A stretch of 64,000 nt of DNA, taken from the NCBI GenBank assembly GCA_905250075.1, contig CAJNOP010000328.1, positions 1 through 64,000 of the forward strand. The letters run 5' to 3'. Below are positions 1 through 10,456 of this stretch, piece after piece. Position numbers and translations under genes: made by a program. Each line of letters starts with the position of its first letter. Position 1 is the first letter of the stretch. The notes beneath the pieces were generated by a model that was given only the letters and a program-made list of their open reading frames with translations, had not been told where the DNA came from and made no database searches. The stretch is from Rotaria sp. Silwood1 (Eukaryota > Rotifera > Eurotatoria > Philodinida > Philodinidae).

Positions 1-756
1 TATCTTTTAGATGTTTCAACTCATAAATGTTTCCATCGTTGATGTCAACGTGTACATTGTCATGGGTTTTTCATAGATAAATCATGATCAAATAGTACTT
101 GCTTATGAATTAAATTAAAAAAATCTCTATTATAATCTAATAATAATAAAATAATATGAATGTGCAAGTAATAAACATAAAACACATGAGAGCTTCATAA
201 GAGAGTCTGTTTATTGTTTTAGTAAGTAACTACACATACCTATAAGTAGATAACAATCAAAGTCTATATGTATTACATTTCATGTTAGAGGACAGGACAT
301 TTGTCTGTTGTGTAAATGAATTATCAGTCCATATTATAACACATATTACCAATACTTCAAGCTTACAACAAGAAATAATATCTCTGCAAATCAATATCTG
401 ACTTTCCTAACTAGATATATTAGTATGTTGTTCAATAATTATGTCAAATTTACAAAAGACGAAAAAACGTTAAAATTAAAGTCATGGTTGTCTAGTGAAA
501 AAGTAACATATATCGATGTTTTCAGTCTTTTCTATGTGAGATTATGTTCAAGAAATCAAGTTTTAAGGATGGAAGTGTTGATTACCTCTTTGCCTATAAT
601 CACACCAACACCCTTCGAAATTTCAGACGAAAAATATATTATGTTTGCATCAATGATCGATAGTTTTGAATAAAATAAATGAACAAAAAAAATAGTTCCT
701 TTGTTTTGTACATTTCATATTGAATAAGAGAAAAAAGAAACATTATATGAATTCTT
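1..756. other. AT-rich intergenic stretch
   Basis: No gene is supportable here. An 82-codon ATG-started frame exists on the plus strand at 425-673, but it shows no signal peptide, repeat, domain motif or splice context that I recognise, so it is not called. Confidence 0.4.
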
Positions 757-1527
757 TTACTCTCTAACATGAAGATAGTTCATAAATGATGCAATATGTT
801 TGCATTCATCTAAGTTTTGTTTTACTTGGTTCACCATAGCTGGATCAGGATGATTAACATATCGAGTTAAATTGTTCAACGCTTGTTCATATTTTCTTTT
901 AGCTTCGTTACATTTACCAGCGTTCAAAAGTGCATTTCCCCAATCAATATTGGCCTGTGCCACATCAACAGCAAATTGAGGTAATAAATATTTGTCATTG
1001 TTGTTACAAACAACACGTATTTTGGAAAATTTGTTCTCCCATATTTGATTATATATAACATCTGCACAATAGACATAAATACAATAAAGTTGTGGTAAAT
1101 CATGAACCAGAGGTACAACTTTTGTTCCAAGTGAACCGCAAGTAATAAAAAATACTCGTTTATTAGCACACTCATTACAAATATAATTAACACATTGATA
1201 TTGACTTTCACATATCTCCCACTGAAACGTACCACTAATTTCGTCATAAATGTCACGTGTTTCTACCAGCAAAGGATCTAACCAAACGAATTTTAAACGA
1301 TTAAATGTAGCTAAATCAATTGGTTGTTCTTTCAGTGATTTGAATGAATTCGAATCGTATGTTGCCATTGCATAGACAGGAGGTGCAATGCTTGTTATTG
1401 GTTTTCTAGGTTTGGCATCATGAGATGTGCTAATCTGATGAGAATCTGAGGGTGATGAATATGTTATTACTGTCGTTTGTGACTGTGGATGATATTCGCT
1501 AGGTTTAACATTTATAAATTTTGCCAT
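757..1527 (-). CDS. Bdelloid-type protein of unknown function with helical C-terminal tail
   Basis: A single-exon frame of 256 residues. The frame is open a little further upstream, but the first ATG is at 1527, giving an N-terminus MAKFINVK. Residues about 1-75 are Ser/Thr/Pro-rich and probably disordered. Residues about 80-170 form a compact segment beginning FNRLKFVWLD and containing VPLVHDLPQLYCIYVYC. This alternation (FVWLD, then VPLxHxLPQ, then IYVYC) is one I associate with a domain common in bdelloid rotifer proteins, where it often precedes TPR or ADP-ribosyltransferase modules. The last 70 residues (from VDVAQANIDWGNALL through AKRKYEQALNNL) look like one or two TPR-style helical hairpins. 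No catalytic domain follows, so this copy may be a short family member. The domain link is from memory; the open frame is seen directly. Confidence 0.7.
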   Translation of the reverse strand: MAKFINVKPSEYHPQSQTTVITYSSPSDSHQISTSHDAKPRKPITSIAPPVYAMATYDSNSFKSLKEQPIDLATFNRLKFVWLDPLLVETRDIYDEISGTFQWEICESQYQCVNYICNECANKRVFFITCGSLGTKVVPLVHDLPQLYCIYVYCADVIYNQIWENKFSKIRVVCNNNDKYLLPQFAVDVAQANIDWGNALLNAGKCNEAKRKYEQALNNLTRYVNHPDPAMVNQVKQNLDECKHIASFMNYLHVRE

Positions 1528-3450
1528 CAGGTCAGATACCAATATTCAAGGTAGATTTGAGTTTGATTGTGAATGCTGAGAAGATTGTGTATAAAACGTT
1601 AATTCTCAATTCGTGTTTTCAATCTTTTCTTGATAAAAATCAACTAAGACTATATTTTTTTCATGTTAAAAGAAGTACTACTAATGTTTTGTGAAACACA
1701 ATCTAAAATAAGTGTCAAAGTACATAGAATAGAAATATGAACTCTTTATCTCCTCATAGACTGTGATAGACCTTATTAGTATACGATCATAGATAGTATA
1801 TCAATAGTAGTTTCTTACAATATATTAACTATTTCCTTATTGTGCTTGCGTAGGATTAATTAAAAGAAATGTGACGGAATATGTTCTAAGATTCACGCTG
1901 TACCGTTTCGGATACATTTTGAATTGGTGACTTGTTTCTTTGAAGAATAATAACTGGTGCTAATTCATCATATCAAGACTAAACTTATCCAATTTGCACC
2001 AGTTCTTATTTAGGAGAACTAGTCAACCAGTTCGAAATGAACTGGAACTGTTACATTCTCCTTCAAGATACGAGAAATAAAACAATCTTCGTATGACTAG
2101 CAACCACAGTTTTTCTTTATTTTGCTTTGATTTATTTTTTTAGCTATTGCGACTTCTATAGGAAAAAGCCAAGTAGTCGGCAGAAAAGAGCGTGAAATAT
2201 TTTGTTTTTGTTCCAATTCTCTCAAAATGAAGGAAAGGAAGCCATTTAATCGAATGGTTTCTTGTTTTACTTCTAACAAGAGTGAAACTGTTTATTTCTT
2301 TAAAGGACATTTTATGTATATACGTTTAATTAAATAGAACCAAAATAATTTATAAATATATCTATCTCTCAAAATATGGGACACATAACTCGTTATATAA
2401 TTGCTTTTAAATTAAAGGAGAAAAATTTAGAAAGGAAGTAGCTGTGACTTTTTCTTAACGGTTATAATTGGAACAAATTGGAAAAAATATTTAATTAGCT
2501 GAAATCATGTCCTATCAAAATGTATACTTGTCAACATTCTCTTAACAGGTTAAACGAAAAAGTCTGTTGGAAATAAGTTCACCTGATAAATAAAACATAT
2601 TTGAACACACTAAGATATTCTTGAGTTCTCCGAGATCTATCATCAACGAAAGACACCAAGGTGCCAAGCATGACAAATTCATATAAATTTTCTTAAAAAA
2701 CAATATGAAACAGCCTTAGAGATCTATCATAGGATCACTATCGTATTATGAGCATTGATCGTGGAGAGATTAAGGGCATCTTATTTTGCACATGAACATC
2801 TCTATCAGATGAGTTTGTTCCAAAAACACTTTTAATAAAATCCAGAAAACTTACTCGCAGAATATGCATTTCCCAACGATGATTAACACTACTGGATTTC
2901 TATACTGTTTGTGTCCACTTTATTTCGAACATATTAGAAAAATTTTTTGACGATACTGATACACAAAATGTTAACAAAGCCAAAAACTCATATTGAAACA
3001 ATAAAATCAAACTTTTCGTTTACGAATACTCAAAATTTTCTTACAGAATTTTCTGAAAAAAATCATGATAAAGATAGTCAAATATCGAGTTATGTTTACC
3101 TTGGAAATCATTGCTGGAAAAAACCAGTTTTTATTATTTGTGTCATACGTTGACAAATAAACAGAACAAATTTTTCTTTTCGTATCGATGACTAATGCAT
3201 ACGACGAATGCAGAGCGTTTTTACTGTCCTTATTTCTTTTCTAAAATAGAGACAGAAAAAATTTATGTGAAACTACCACAATCTGACCCGTCAACATAAT
3301 CTTGATGACCAGTTCATTGATTGTCTCACTAAAACCAATCAAAAATTTCGACAGAGAGCGCTTCTAGTCGGCAATAGCAATTTTTCATCACAGCACTTCA
3401 TCGCTTTCCACAAGTTGTCACCATTTGTACAAACAGCCAAACCAGAAAAT
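1528..3450. other. Intergenic stretch with GAACTG/CAGTTC palindromes
   Basis: No coding region is supportable. At about 1957-2052 there are repeated CAGTTC and GAACTG words (ACTGGTGC...GCACCAGTTC, GAACTAG, CCAGTTCG, GAACTGG), forming several short nested palindromes. The same words recur at 26.9-27.4 kb. Confidence 0.4.
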
Positions 3451-3564
3451 GGTGTGGGTGGGTGTCGATGTCGATGTGGTGGTGTGGATGTGGATGTTAG
3501 TAGGTATTGGTACTCAATTCATTTATCACGCGCACTGACAACCACACCCACAAAACACACACTC
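3451..3564. repeat. GT/AC telomere-like hairpin, copy 1
   Basis: The left arm, 3451-3496, is GT-rich (GGTGTGGGTGGGTG, then GGTGTGGATGTGGATG). The right arm, 3542-3564, is the complementary AC-rich type (CCACACCCACAAAACAC). The spacer is about 45 bp. It is one of about 14 similar structures in the window. Confidence 0.7.
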
Positions 3565-3684
3565 AAGACTTCCGAGTAAAAATGTAGACCCATGCGCCCA
3601 CTACTTTGATTTCGAACTGTCTTCCATTCCATAAAAGCCAATTTTGTTATTTTCTCCAGAACCGCTTCCTTTACACGAAAAATA

Positions 3685-4005
3685 CGTCTTCAAAATTTTG
3701 AAAATGTAATGGCAGATTTCTATTTCCCGACCCTGATTTCCTTTTCTCAATGCCTTATAAAAAATAACTATATTTATGTGGACATGTAACTACACACGTG
3801 ACTGCAAACAAATATAGAAATACATTTTATTTCATATGACTCTCTCTTCATTCGAGTGAATCAAATTCAAAATTTTGAAAAAATGATTACAGATTCGTAT
3901 TCCTGGACCCTGGATACCTTTGGTCAAACTTTAAATAGTACCTCAATATATGGAAGCACATGACCGAACACGTGCTGACAAACATACACCTACAAACACA
4001 TTGTA
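3685..4005. repeat. Diverged tandem duplication, period about 180 bp
   Basis: The segment starting near 3689 (TTCAAAATTTTGAAAATG...CAGATT...CCCGACCCTG) is repeated near 3868 (TTCAAAATTTTGAAAAAATG...CAGATT...TGGACCCTG). Both then share blocks resembling TTTATGTGGACATG / TATATGGAAGCACATG and a final CATTxTATTTCATAT. The hAT-like MITE at 4014 inserted at the end of the second copy. Confidence 0.6.
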
Positions 4006-4013
4006 TTTCATAT

Positions 4014-4246
4014 CAGAGATGGACAAAATCGCACCGCGCCTCACCGCGCTTCCCCGCGCCACTGCTCGCGCCTAGGCGCTACGCACATCTCTCTTTCTCT
4101 TTGCTCTACCAATCAGTTTCTCAAACTCCACCGAATACCAGGATGCTCTAAGCATGCGCTCATCGAAGCTCAGACTAGTGTAGCGTAGGCGTGAGCAACG
4201 GCGCGGGGAAGCGCGGGGAGGCGCGGTGCGATTTTGTCCATCTCTG
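4014..4246. mobile_element. hAT-like MITE with 8-bp target site duplication
   Basis: A 233-bp non-autonomous element. Its terminal inverted repeats are about 46 bp and almost perfect: the left begins CAGAGATGGACAAAATCGCA and the right ends with the complement TGCGATTTTGTCCATCTCTG. It is flanked on both sides by TTTCATAT (4006-4013 and 4247-4254), an 8-bp target duplication. CAG-type termini plus 8-bp duplications are hallmarks of the hAT superfamily. The subterminal parts are very GC-rich (repeated CGCGCC/GGCGCG), unlike the surrounding AT-rich DNA. No transposase is encoded. Confidence 0.9.
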
Positions 4247-4254
4247 TTTCATAT

Positions 4255-5386
4255 AACCGTTCCTTTGGTCGACGGAACGAAAATAGTTCGTTGCAATCTT
4301 AAAGATTTGCAATTTCAGGGTAAATTGAGTGAAATCGGTAGATAAGATTTTCAAACAGACGTTCGCATCTTATCCTCAACAATCGTGTAAGATCGTTTTG
4401 TCTTATCTTATATGTTTCATTGATGATCGAACGTATCTAATTTTATATGATCAGGTTGACGTCTTAATAGCGGTTCTTGTAAGATTTTCGCTTCAGTCGT
4501 ACGATGAAGAGTTATTCAAAGTTCTCATATAATACTGTCGGTAGGATCATGATTGATCTGTTCGTATGATTCTATAAAATATCTTGTGTGGATATGATCT
4601 CATAAGATCCTTTTAGATCTTATGTCTGATTTTCTGACCTGAGATTAAGACTCGATAAGATCTATCAACAAAAGCCATTTTCAATACACATCCTGAAATA
4701 GGTTTTGAAAGAAAATTGACACATAATTCAAAAACACTTTCCAAAAGCAGAAGAACAGAAACTGACCAATGTACCATCTCCACACTTCACACAGCAATCA
4801 CAAATCAAAGCATTCAAGAAACCAAAATTATTCATTAATAGATATTACCGAGCTTATCAGTAAATTCTAGAATACCAACTCACATCAAATAAATCATCTG
4901 ACGAAATTCTTAAGCAAGGTCGAAGGCGTTACGGTTTTCTTGCCATACTCAAATCCTTTACGTGCTCATGATGAGTCCTTTGTTGTTTCTCTCGGCTTCT
5001 ATTACATAAAAGAAAATAATTATTGTGTATCTTTTGTTAGAATAGTGTCGCAGTCAAAACAAATAAGATCAGTCACTATTAATAGATGAGACTCGCTTGC
5101 AAGACGTTTATACATTTGCATTCGTCTGTAATCTTGACGAATTCTAAATAATCACACCAGTCATGCCGAGTTGGTCTATTATTGGTAAAGGCCTCGTTGT
5201 ATAGATTTCTTTTCTTCTTAAAGAAAAAAATTTATTCATAACGAAAAACATACATAAAAAGCACAGTGAAGCAATTTTTATTTAAAAAATCATTATGATG
5301 CAAAACAATTGCTGGTTAATACATTGTTAATTATCAATATCATTTCTATTGTGAATGTCAAAAGTTTTATTTAAGCTTAAATCGAT
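4255..5386. other. Intergenic stretch
   Basis: No gene is supportable. Repeated AAGATC/GATCTTA words occur around 4300-4670 (for example GTAAGATC, TAAGATCC, GATAAGATC), giving many small imperfect palindromes. A 67-codon frame at 4329-4532 falls entirely in this repeat and is not called. Confidence 0.35.
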
Positions 5387-5912
5387 TTAATATATTAGTT
5401 TTTTGAATGCAAAAACAAGTATTGAAAGAATAATTCCAATTGTTATTGTTGAAGTGAGATGACCAGCCGAATTGCACAGATCATCGTTACAACAACACTG
5501 TACACCTGACGCCACAAGAGGAATATTAACTTTTGTGCATCCTGGTTTTGTGCATTGAGCAATTGGATCGTCTGTATAAGCATCACGATCAACGTTTTTC
5601 TGTCCAAGAGCTTCACCTTTTCTTTTCTTTAAGATACGAGAAGAAAGTTAAATGTTTAATTATTCAAGAATCAGATACTCACTACACATCATCCCGTAGT
5701 TGATTCAACTTTAGTGACAGTTGCACTATTAGGATTAAATGGATCATAGCACGCAGTGCCAGGACTACCTTCACATTTATAGCAAGTGAGGGTCCATGTG
5801 GGAGTCAATTGCATACCTACAATAAAAGCAAATATTACAGACACTTGTATTTTTAAGTTAGACAATGCTTGCCAAGTAGAAGAACGGCAATTGTGACGAT
5901 ATAGTACTGCAT
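5387..5912 (-). pseudogene. Ly6/uPAR (three-finger) GPI-anchored protein gene with in-frame TGA
   Basis: Three exons can be assembled on the minus strand: 5912-5873, 5816-5683 and 5626-5387. Together they form a 138-codon frame whose phases agree. Exon 1 encodes a signal peptide (MQYYIVTIAVLLLG). The mature part has the cysteine spacing of a Ly6 domain: TCYKC, ACYD, a Cys just after the TGA, QC, GC, then VQCCCNDDLCNSA, the diagnostic CC...LCN end. The C-terminus (LTSTITIGIILSILVFAF) is a typical GPI-attachment tail. Intron 1 appears to use a GC donor (G|GCAAGC) with a TAG acceptor; intron 2 is GTGAGT...AAAG. An in-frame TGA at 5691-5689 lies immediately before a conserved Cys, so skipping it by alternative splicing would remove a structural cysteine. 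The locus is probably a recent pseudogene or a null allele. Confidence 0.75.
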
Positions 5913-6278
5913 TGTTATTGTTTAGTTGTGTAAGTTAAATTTTGATCGTTGAATAAAAAAGAGCAAATGTCCATGAGATATGACGGTAGAAGTGCTCTTT
6001 TTATATAATAGATATCTTAGCATCTCAAAGATAAAGTTGACAAGCAATTGTGCAAGACCTTCAAAAATAAACAGAAAAATATGCAGTCAACATACTTATC
6101 TTGTATTTATTTTTCTACTCATAAATCTTTACGCGTTATTTACGTCTTTATCGCAGCTAGGTCTAAACTCTCTTTCAGTGCATTTTGAAAAATATGTTAT
6201 TTAATATACTTACTATTCATTTTCATATAGCTGTAGAGAAATTCTATAGTTCTTAGTCCACTGACTGACATTACAGTT

Positions 6279-6372
6279 GGATGTGCGTGTAGGCGTGGGT
6301 GAATGAAATGAATGGGGTGGGTGTTGGTGTCAATATTGGTCTTCTCTTCACCCACACCCTACAAGCACTCTA
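6279..6372. repeat. GT/AC telomere-like hairpin, copy 2
   Basis: The left arm from about 6279 to 6330 is GT-rich (GGCGTGGGTG, GGGGTGGGTGTTGGTG). The right arm starts at about 6348 (CACCCACACCCTACAAG). The inner pairing is GGGTGTTGGTG against CACCCACACCC. Confidence 0.65.
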
Positions 6373-6530
6373 TCCCACCGACATTCCGCATCTATACCCT
6401 AACGCAAGTAAAATTTATGAAAGCAATGTTAGTTGGAAAAGTCATAAAGTAAAACAGAATAAATTTACTTTCTCGTGTATCGGTCAAAATATTACTTGGT
6501 AATGTGATAGTCCTAAATGAAGTTGACGTT

Positions 6531-7390
6531 ACCCATGTCGCCACTTTTTTACGAACTGCGCCGCATTGATCGCAGTGAGAACATTCATCAGAAACTACGG
6601 TTACTGCGTCGCAGTAATCGTATCGTACGATCCACTGTAATTGATACTGACCAATTATAATCCATTCCTCCTTATTTATAATTGATCACATTCCAGCGCT
6701 AATACTTAGCCGCGTAGACATTGTATAAAAAAACCATCTCGATAGACTTCGGCTCATAATTCATTCTATGGCAAAAGTAGAATAAATATTCCGAAAGGAT
6801 TTAAAATCTTTTTTGGTCTTATTAGTAACTTTTTTATTTTTTTTACTTTTTTCATTTTTCTAGATATTTATTTTTTTTTCTAGATATTCATTTTTTATTT
6901 TCAACTTTTTAGTTTTTTCAAAATTAAAATTTTCTTTATATATTAATGCTATTTTTCTAGATATTTATTCTTTTATTTTTTGAGTATTTAATTTTTTTAA
7001 AATTTAATATTAATAACTTTGTATGTATTATTTTTTAATTTGAAAAACTTTTTTTTATTAGTAATATTTTTTTTTTAATTCTTGTTTTTATTTGTTTTTA
7101 TAAAAATTTCTAAGTTTTTTATTTTGCTAGATTTAAATTCTTTTTTTTTGAAACATTTTAATTTTTTTGTATGGTGAAAGTTTCTTTAACATTCACAATA
7201 AAAAAATTAATAAAATGAAAATCTCATCTGTGATCTCTTTTAGAAACTGTGATCGCACTGTGACTGGTAATTGCGAAAAAATGCGACGCAGTTACGTGTA
7301 ACTGTGAATTTTTTAAAGCAGTTACGCGCAACTGCGTCGCAATTTTTCGCAATTACCGGTCACAGTGCGATCGCAGTGGAACACATGGGT
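6531..7390. mobile_element. Palindrome-filled repeat element with ACCCATGT/ACATGGGT ends
   Basis: The left end is ACCCATGTCGCCAC and the right end is GTGGAACACATGGGT, so the outer 8 bp are an exact inverted repeat. Inside the left end (6553-6625) and the right end (7250-7378) are many copies of a CGCAGT/ACTGCG palindromic unit (for example ACTGCGTCGCAGT at left and GCAACTGCGTCGC at right). The right part is itself a long imperfect hairpin: 7250-7312 pairs with 7314-7376 (shared words GATCGCACTGTGAC, GGTAATTGCGAAAAA, GCGACGCAGTTACG). The middle, 6820-7190, is nearly pure T-rich DNA. There is no coding capacity. Confidence 0.7.
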
Positions 7391-10306
7391 ATTGTTTTCT
7401 GATGATGAACAATACTATAATCATAACTTACACAATGTGATATCAGTGGCATATTTGTTCTCTCCATAGTATTTTCTCATGAATGCTGCTTATGTCCCCC
7501 TTCGTTCATCTGTATTAGCATAACAAAAGATGTCCGCCTATATGACCGCACCAATACGACGGATGGATTCAAAGTGTTATATACCCTATAAGTTTGCAAA
7601 GTATATAAAAGGGTTAATGTGATACTTGTCAGTCAGTTCTTAAGATAATTATGATCGGAACAAAGGATCAGAATTATCATATGAGATCAGCAAAAATCAA
7701 GGTAGAAGTCATAAGATTGATGGTTATTAAGGACACATTTATCTAATTAAATTAATAAAAAGCTCTGGCAACCAAGAACATTTGGAAGTATTTCTGCTTA
7801 TAATGTTGTTATAAATATTAATAATTGACTTATACGTAAAAATTGTATAATTGATATACATGAAATTTGTTCATCCACAATCTACATTCTAATTTATGAT
7901 GTCCATTTGAAAAGATGTAATAAGATATGCTCAATTTCACAAATGACATGAAATGCCAATATTATTAGTATTAATTCATTAATTTCACGATATCAGATTG
8001 CGGATAAAATCGAACCAATATTCAATTTCGGTAAATCAATGTTTTATGAATTATTTTCTTTTTCTTTTTTATTTGTTTTAGTGGTTATTTCCTTTTGAAT
8101 TATAATAGTGAAATGATTAATCTCTATGCTTTGTTATTATTCTTGTTCTTTTCTTAGTACCATTTTTCAATTACTCAAATGTAGGAATGGAGATTTATAG
8201 ATTAAAATTGTACCGAGCATATTTTAGACACTTAGTATTGATAAACTAGTAGCATATCTTATAATAAACGTATACTATGTTTTATATTATTAATTGATGA
8301 TGTAAATAATAAAATTTCGCATAAGTTTTTCTTGAATAACTATAGCCATATATTAAACATAAGTATTCATGATGCATGTAGCCTAAATTTATAACGTTGG
8401 TGTTTTTTTAGATCTGCGATTCATCAAAAAAAAATAATGTACTTCACTATTCTTTGAATAATATTTGATAGTAGTTTCATAAAAATCTGCAGGTTGCATC
8501 ATGCAAAAGGGCACATTTGGAGTCATCGATTTATGTAGAAAATTCGATTGGGTGAGTTTTCGAAAAACGATATTCTAAACTTATCTCCTGTTCGATATAG
8601 CGAATGCTCTTCTCTTTCGTTTTACATAAATTCGAATTTTCTATCATGGTACACTCGAGAGTTCTAAGGATTTTCCTTGGAACTCTAATTTTAGCAAAAT
8701 GACCTCGGAACATCCATAGACGCGCTCAAGACCAGGTTAAATCATAATACTGAGTCAAATGATAATGTTGATATTTTGAGTTCTAAACGAACTGACATCA
8801 ATTTTTAATATTTTCTTTGTTTACCTTATGCTGTGGAATTTTGTGGAATTTGAGATAATATTCAAAAAAAGTGGTGTCACCTCGCTTTAAAACTAAACAT
8901 TAGCATAATGAATTCTGCTTGTCTTGGACTCTTGTAGGACCATCGAATGGCTCTCTACTAAAATTAGGTCTCTCAGAAAAATCCGTGTCTATTACAAACC
9001 AAAACAACATAAATTGAGAATATAGTTTTCGAAAACCATCAGTAATAACCTTTTTATCGCTCATACTCACATCCGCATCGACACTATTTCGACCAATGTA
9101 GAATGGAGTAAACTTTCTATATTCAGATGTAGCCGATAATTTTCGATGTTGCAAGTAATTGCTTGCTCTTATAAGTTCGGAAAAGCATCAAATATATTTT
9201 AAATTCTTTTGTCTTCACAAATATATTTGGTGTCTGAATGGTTCATTAAGATTGGTTTTGTTGACGTGAAAAAATAATGTTTTAATGTTATTTGACGTTT
9301 CTGAAGATCTTATGTTTGATGCCATAATGGTTATCCAGTACTTTCAAATTGTGAAATAATGCATGTATCTTATTCAACACTGCTATATATACGATGAGTA
9401 AATACTATCTATAAGAATGAATTCATTTTTGAGCAAGTGTGTGACAAAGTTTTGACTAAAAGTAGCATAATATCTTCATATAATTGACCAATAAATTGAA
9501 AGATGTTCTCAGGCTCTGTGAATTCAATTTAATTCACAAGTGAACTTTTTATTAACTTTGGCGAAACGATAAATACATAAAACAAACTATTAGCAAAATA
9601 AAGTGTTGTGGTTTTTTTGTAAAGCTTTTTAGGCTCTTGCTATAAGGTATCTGAACCATGCCTTTACTGTTATATTTTGTTTTTATGATCACATAATGTT
9701 ATAACTATTTTCTTTTAACGCATTAATAATGTTCACATTAGTTGCTGCATCTATGTCCTTAATAAGCAGATATATATTTCTATTGGTTCAGATCATGGGT
9801 ACATCGATCATTTTTAGAATTCCAATAAGTGTCACATCATGTATGGAGTTTCTCGGGATCATAACTATATGAATCGATTCAAAACTAGAACTCAAATGAT
9901 TTAAACTCAATTCATCAGTTGAGTTAAAATTGAGATGAATTGAATTGATTTGCCCAGTTCTGTTTTATATGAACGTATTAGATAAAAAAAATAGTATCTT
10001 TTCTACACATCAAAATAAATTAGTATAGAAATTACCAATCAATTCTATGGTGGCAGCCTCTATGTGTTAGCCTAATATTTCTGATGAACAGCCATTCACC
10101 AGATAATGTGATAGTATTTTACGTGCAGTTTAAAATGGTTAGAAATGCACATGATTGTTGACTGTCAAATAGTAACTATACACTTCAATCATCTTTTATA
10201 AACAATTGAGATAACAGGCATAAATATTCAACAAACGAAGCGGTCATGAAGCCGGTAGTGTTTGCGTCCGCGTCGCCGTCAAATAACTCCACCACCGGGC
10301 ACTAGT
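7391..10306. other. Intergenic stretch, no confident gene
   Basis: Two minus-strand frames of 60 and 84 codons lie at 8531-8713 and 8900-9154. They are not low-complexity, but they show no motif or joinable exon structure that I recognise, so they are not called. Around 9890-9955 there are repeated CAATTCATC/GATGAATTG words forming small palindromes. Confidence 0.35.
7602..7637 (+). promoter_or_regulatory. Candidate TATA box and initiator without a recognisable downstream gene
   Basis: TATATAAAAG at 7602-7611 is followed about 26 bp later by TGTCAGTCAGTTC, an animal-type initiator context. The first downstream ATG (7650) opens only about 30 codons before TAA. A GT donor-like site (AAG|GTAGAA) follows, so the frame could be a first exon. 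Confidence 0.35.
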
Positions 10307-10456
10307 TCACCAAAACACAAGGATATCCAAGGCATTGGCGAATTCATATGCCTTAACGCTCTTAAATGGCTCACTATTACAGTGAGTATTTTCGGCACTA
10401 TTGTATTCATGTACAATAATTGCTAAGGCGCCAAGTATCAATAGTGTACGAAGCAT
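10307..10456 (-). CDS. Candidate short secreted peptide (49 aa)
   Basis: An ATG at 10456 opens a 49-codon frame ending at TGA 10309-10307. The N-terminus, MLRTLLILGALAIIVHEYNSA, is a clear candidate signal peptide (short positive n-region, hydrophobic core, small residues at the cleavage region). The remainder has one Cys and ends in a hydrophobic LDILVFW. The last Trp codon and stop form a possible splice donor (TG|GTGAAC), so the gene may continue in another exon. I do not recognise a family, and chance is a real alternative for a frame this short. Confidence 0.35.
   Translation of the reverse strand: MLRTLLILGALAIIVHEYNSAENTHCNSEPFKSVKAYEFANALDILVFW

Noticed and set aside
425..673. 82-codon ATG frame on the plus strand
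   Set aside because: No motif, signal, splice partner or compositional support. Length is within chance for this base composition.
3960..4151. 63-codon plus-strand frame
   Set aside because: It runs through the left half of the hAT-like MITE; the Arg/Pro/Ala-rich translation comes from the GC-rich terminal repeat.
8531..9154. Two minus-strand frames of 60 and 84 codons
   Set aside because: They look less repetitive than most, but there is no recognisable domain and no in-phase splice sites joining them.
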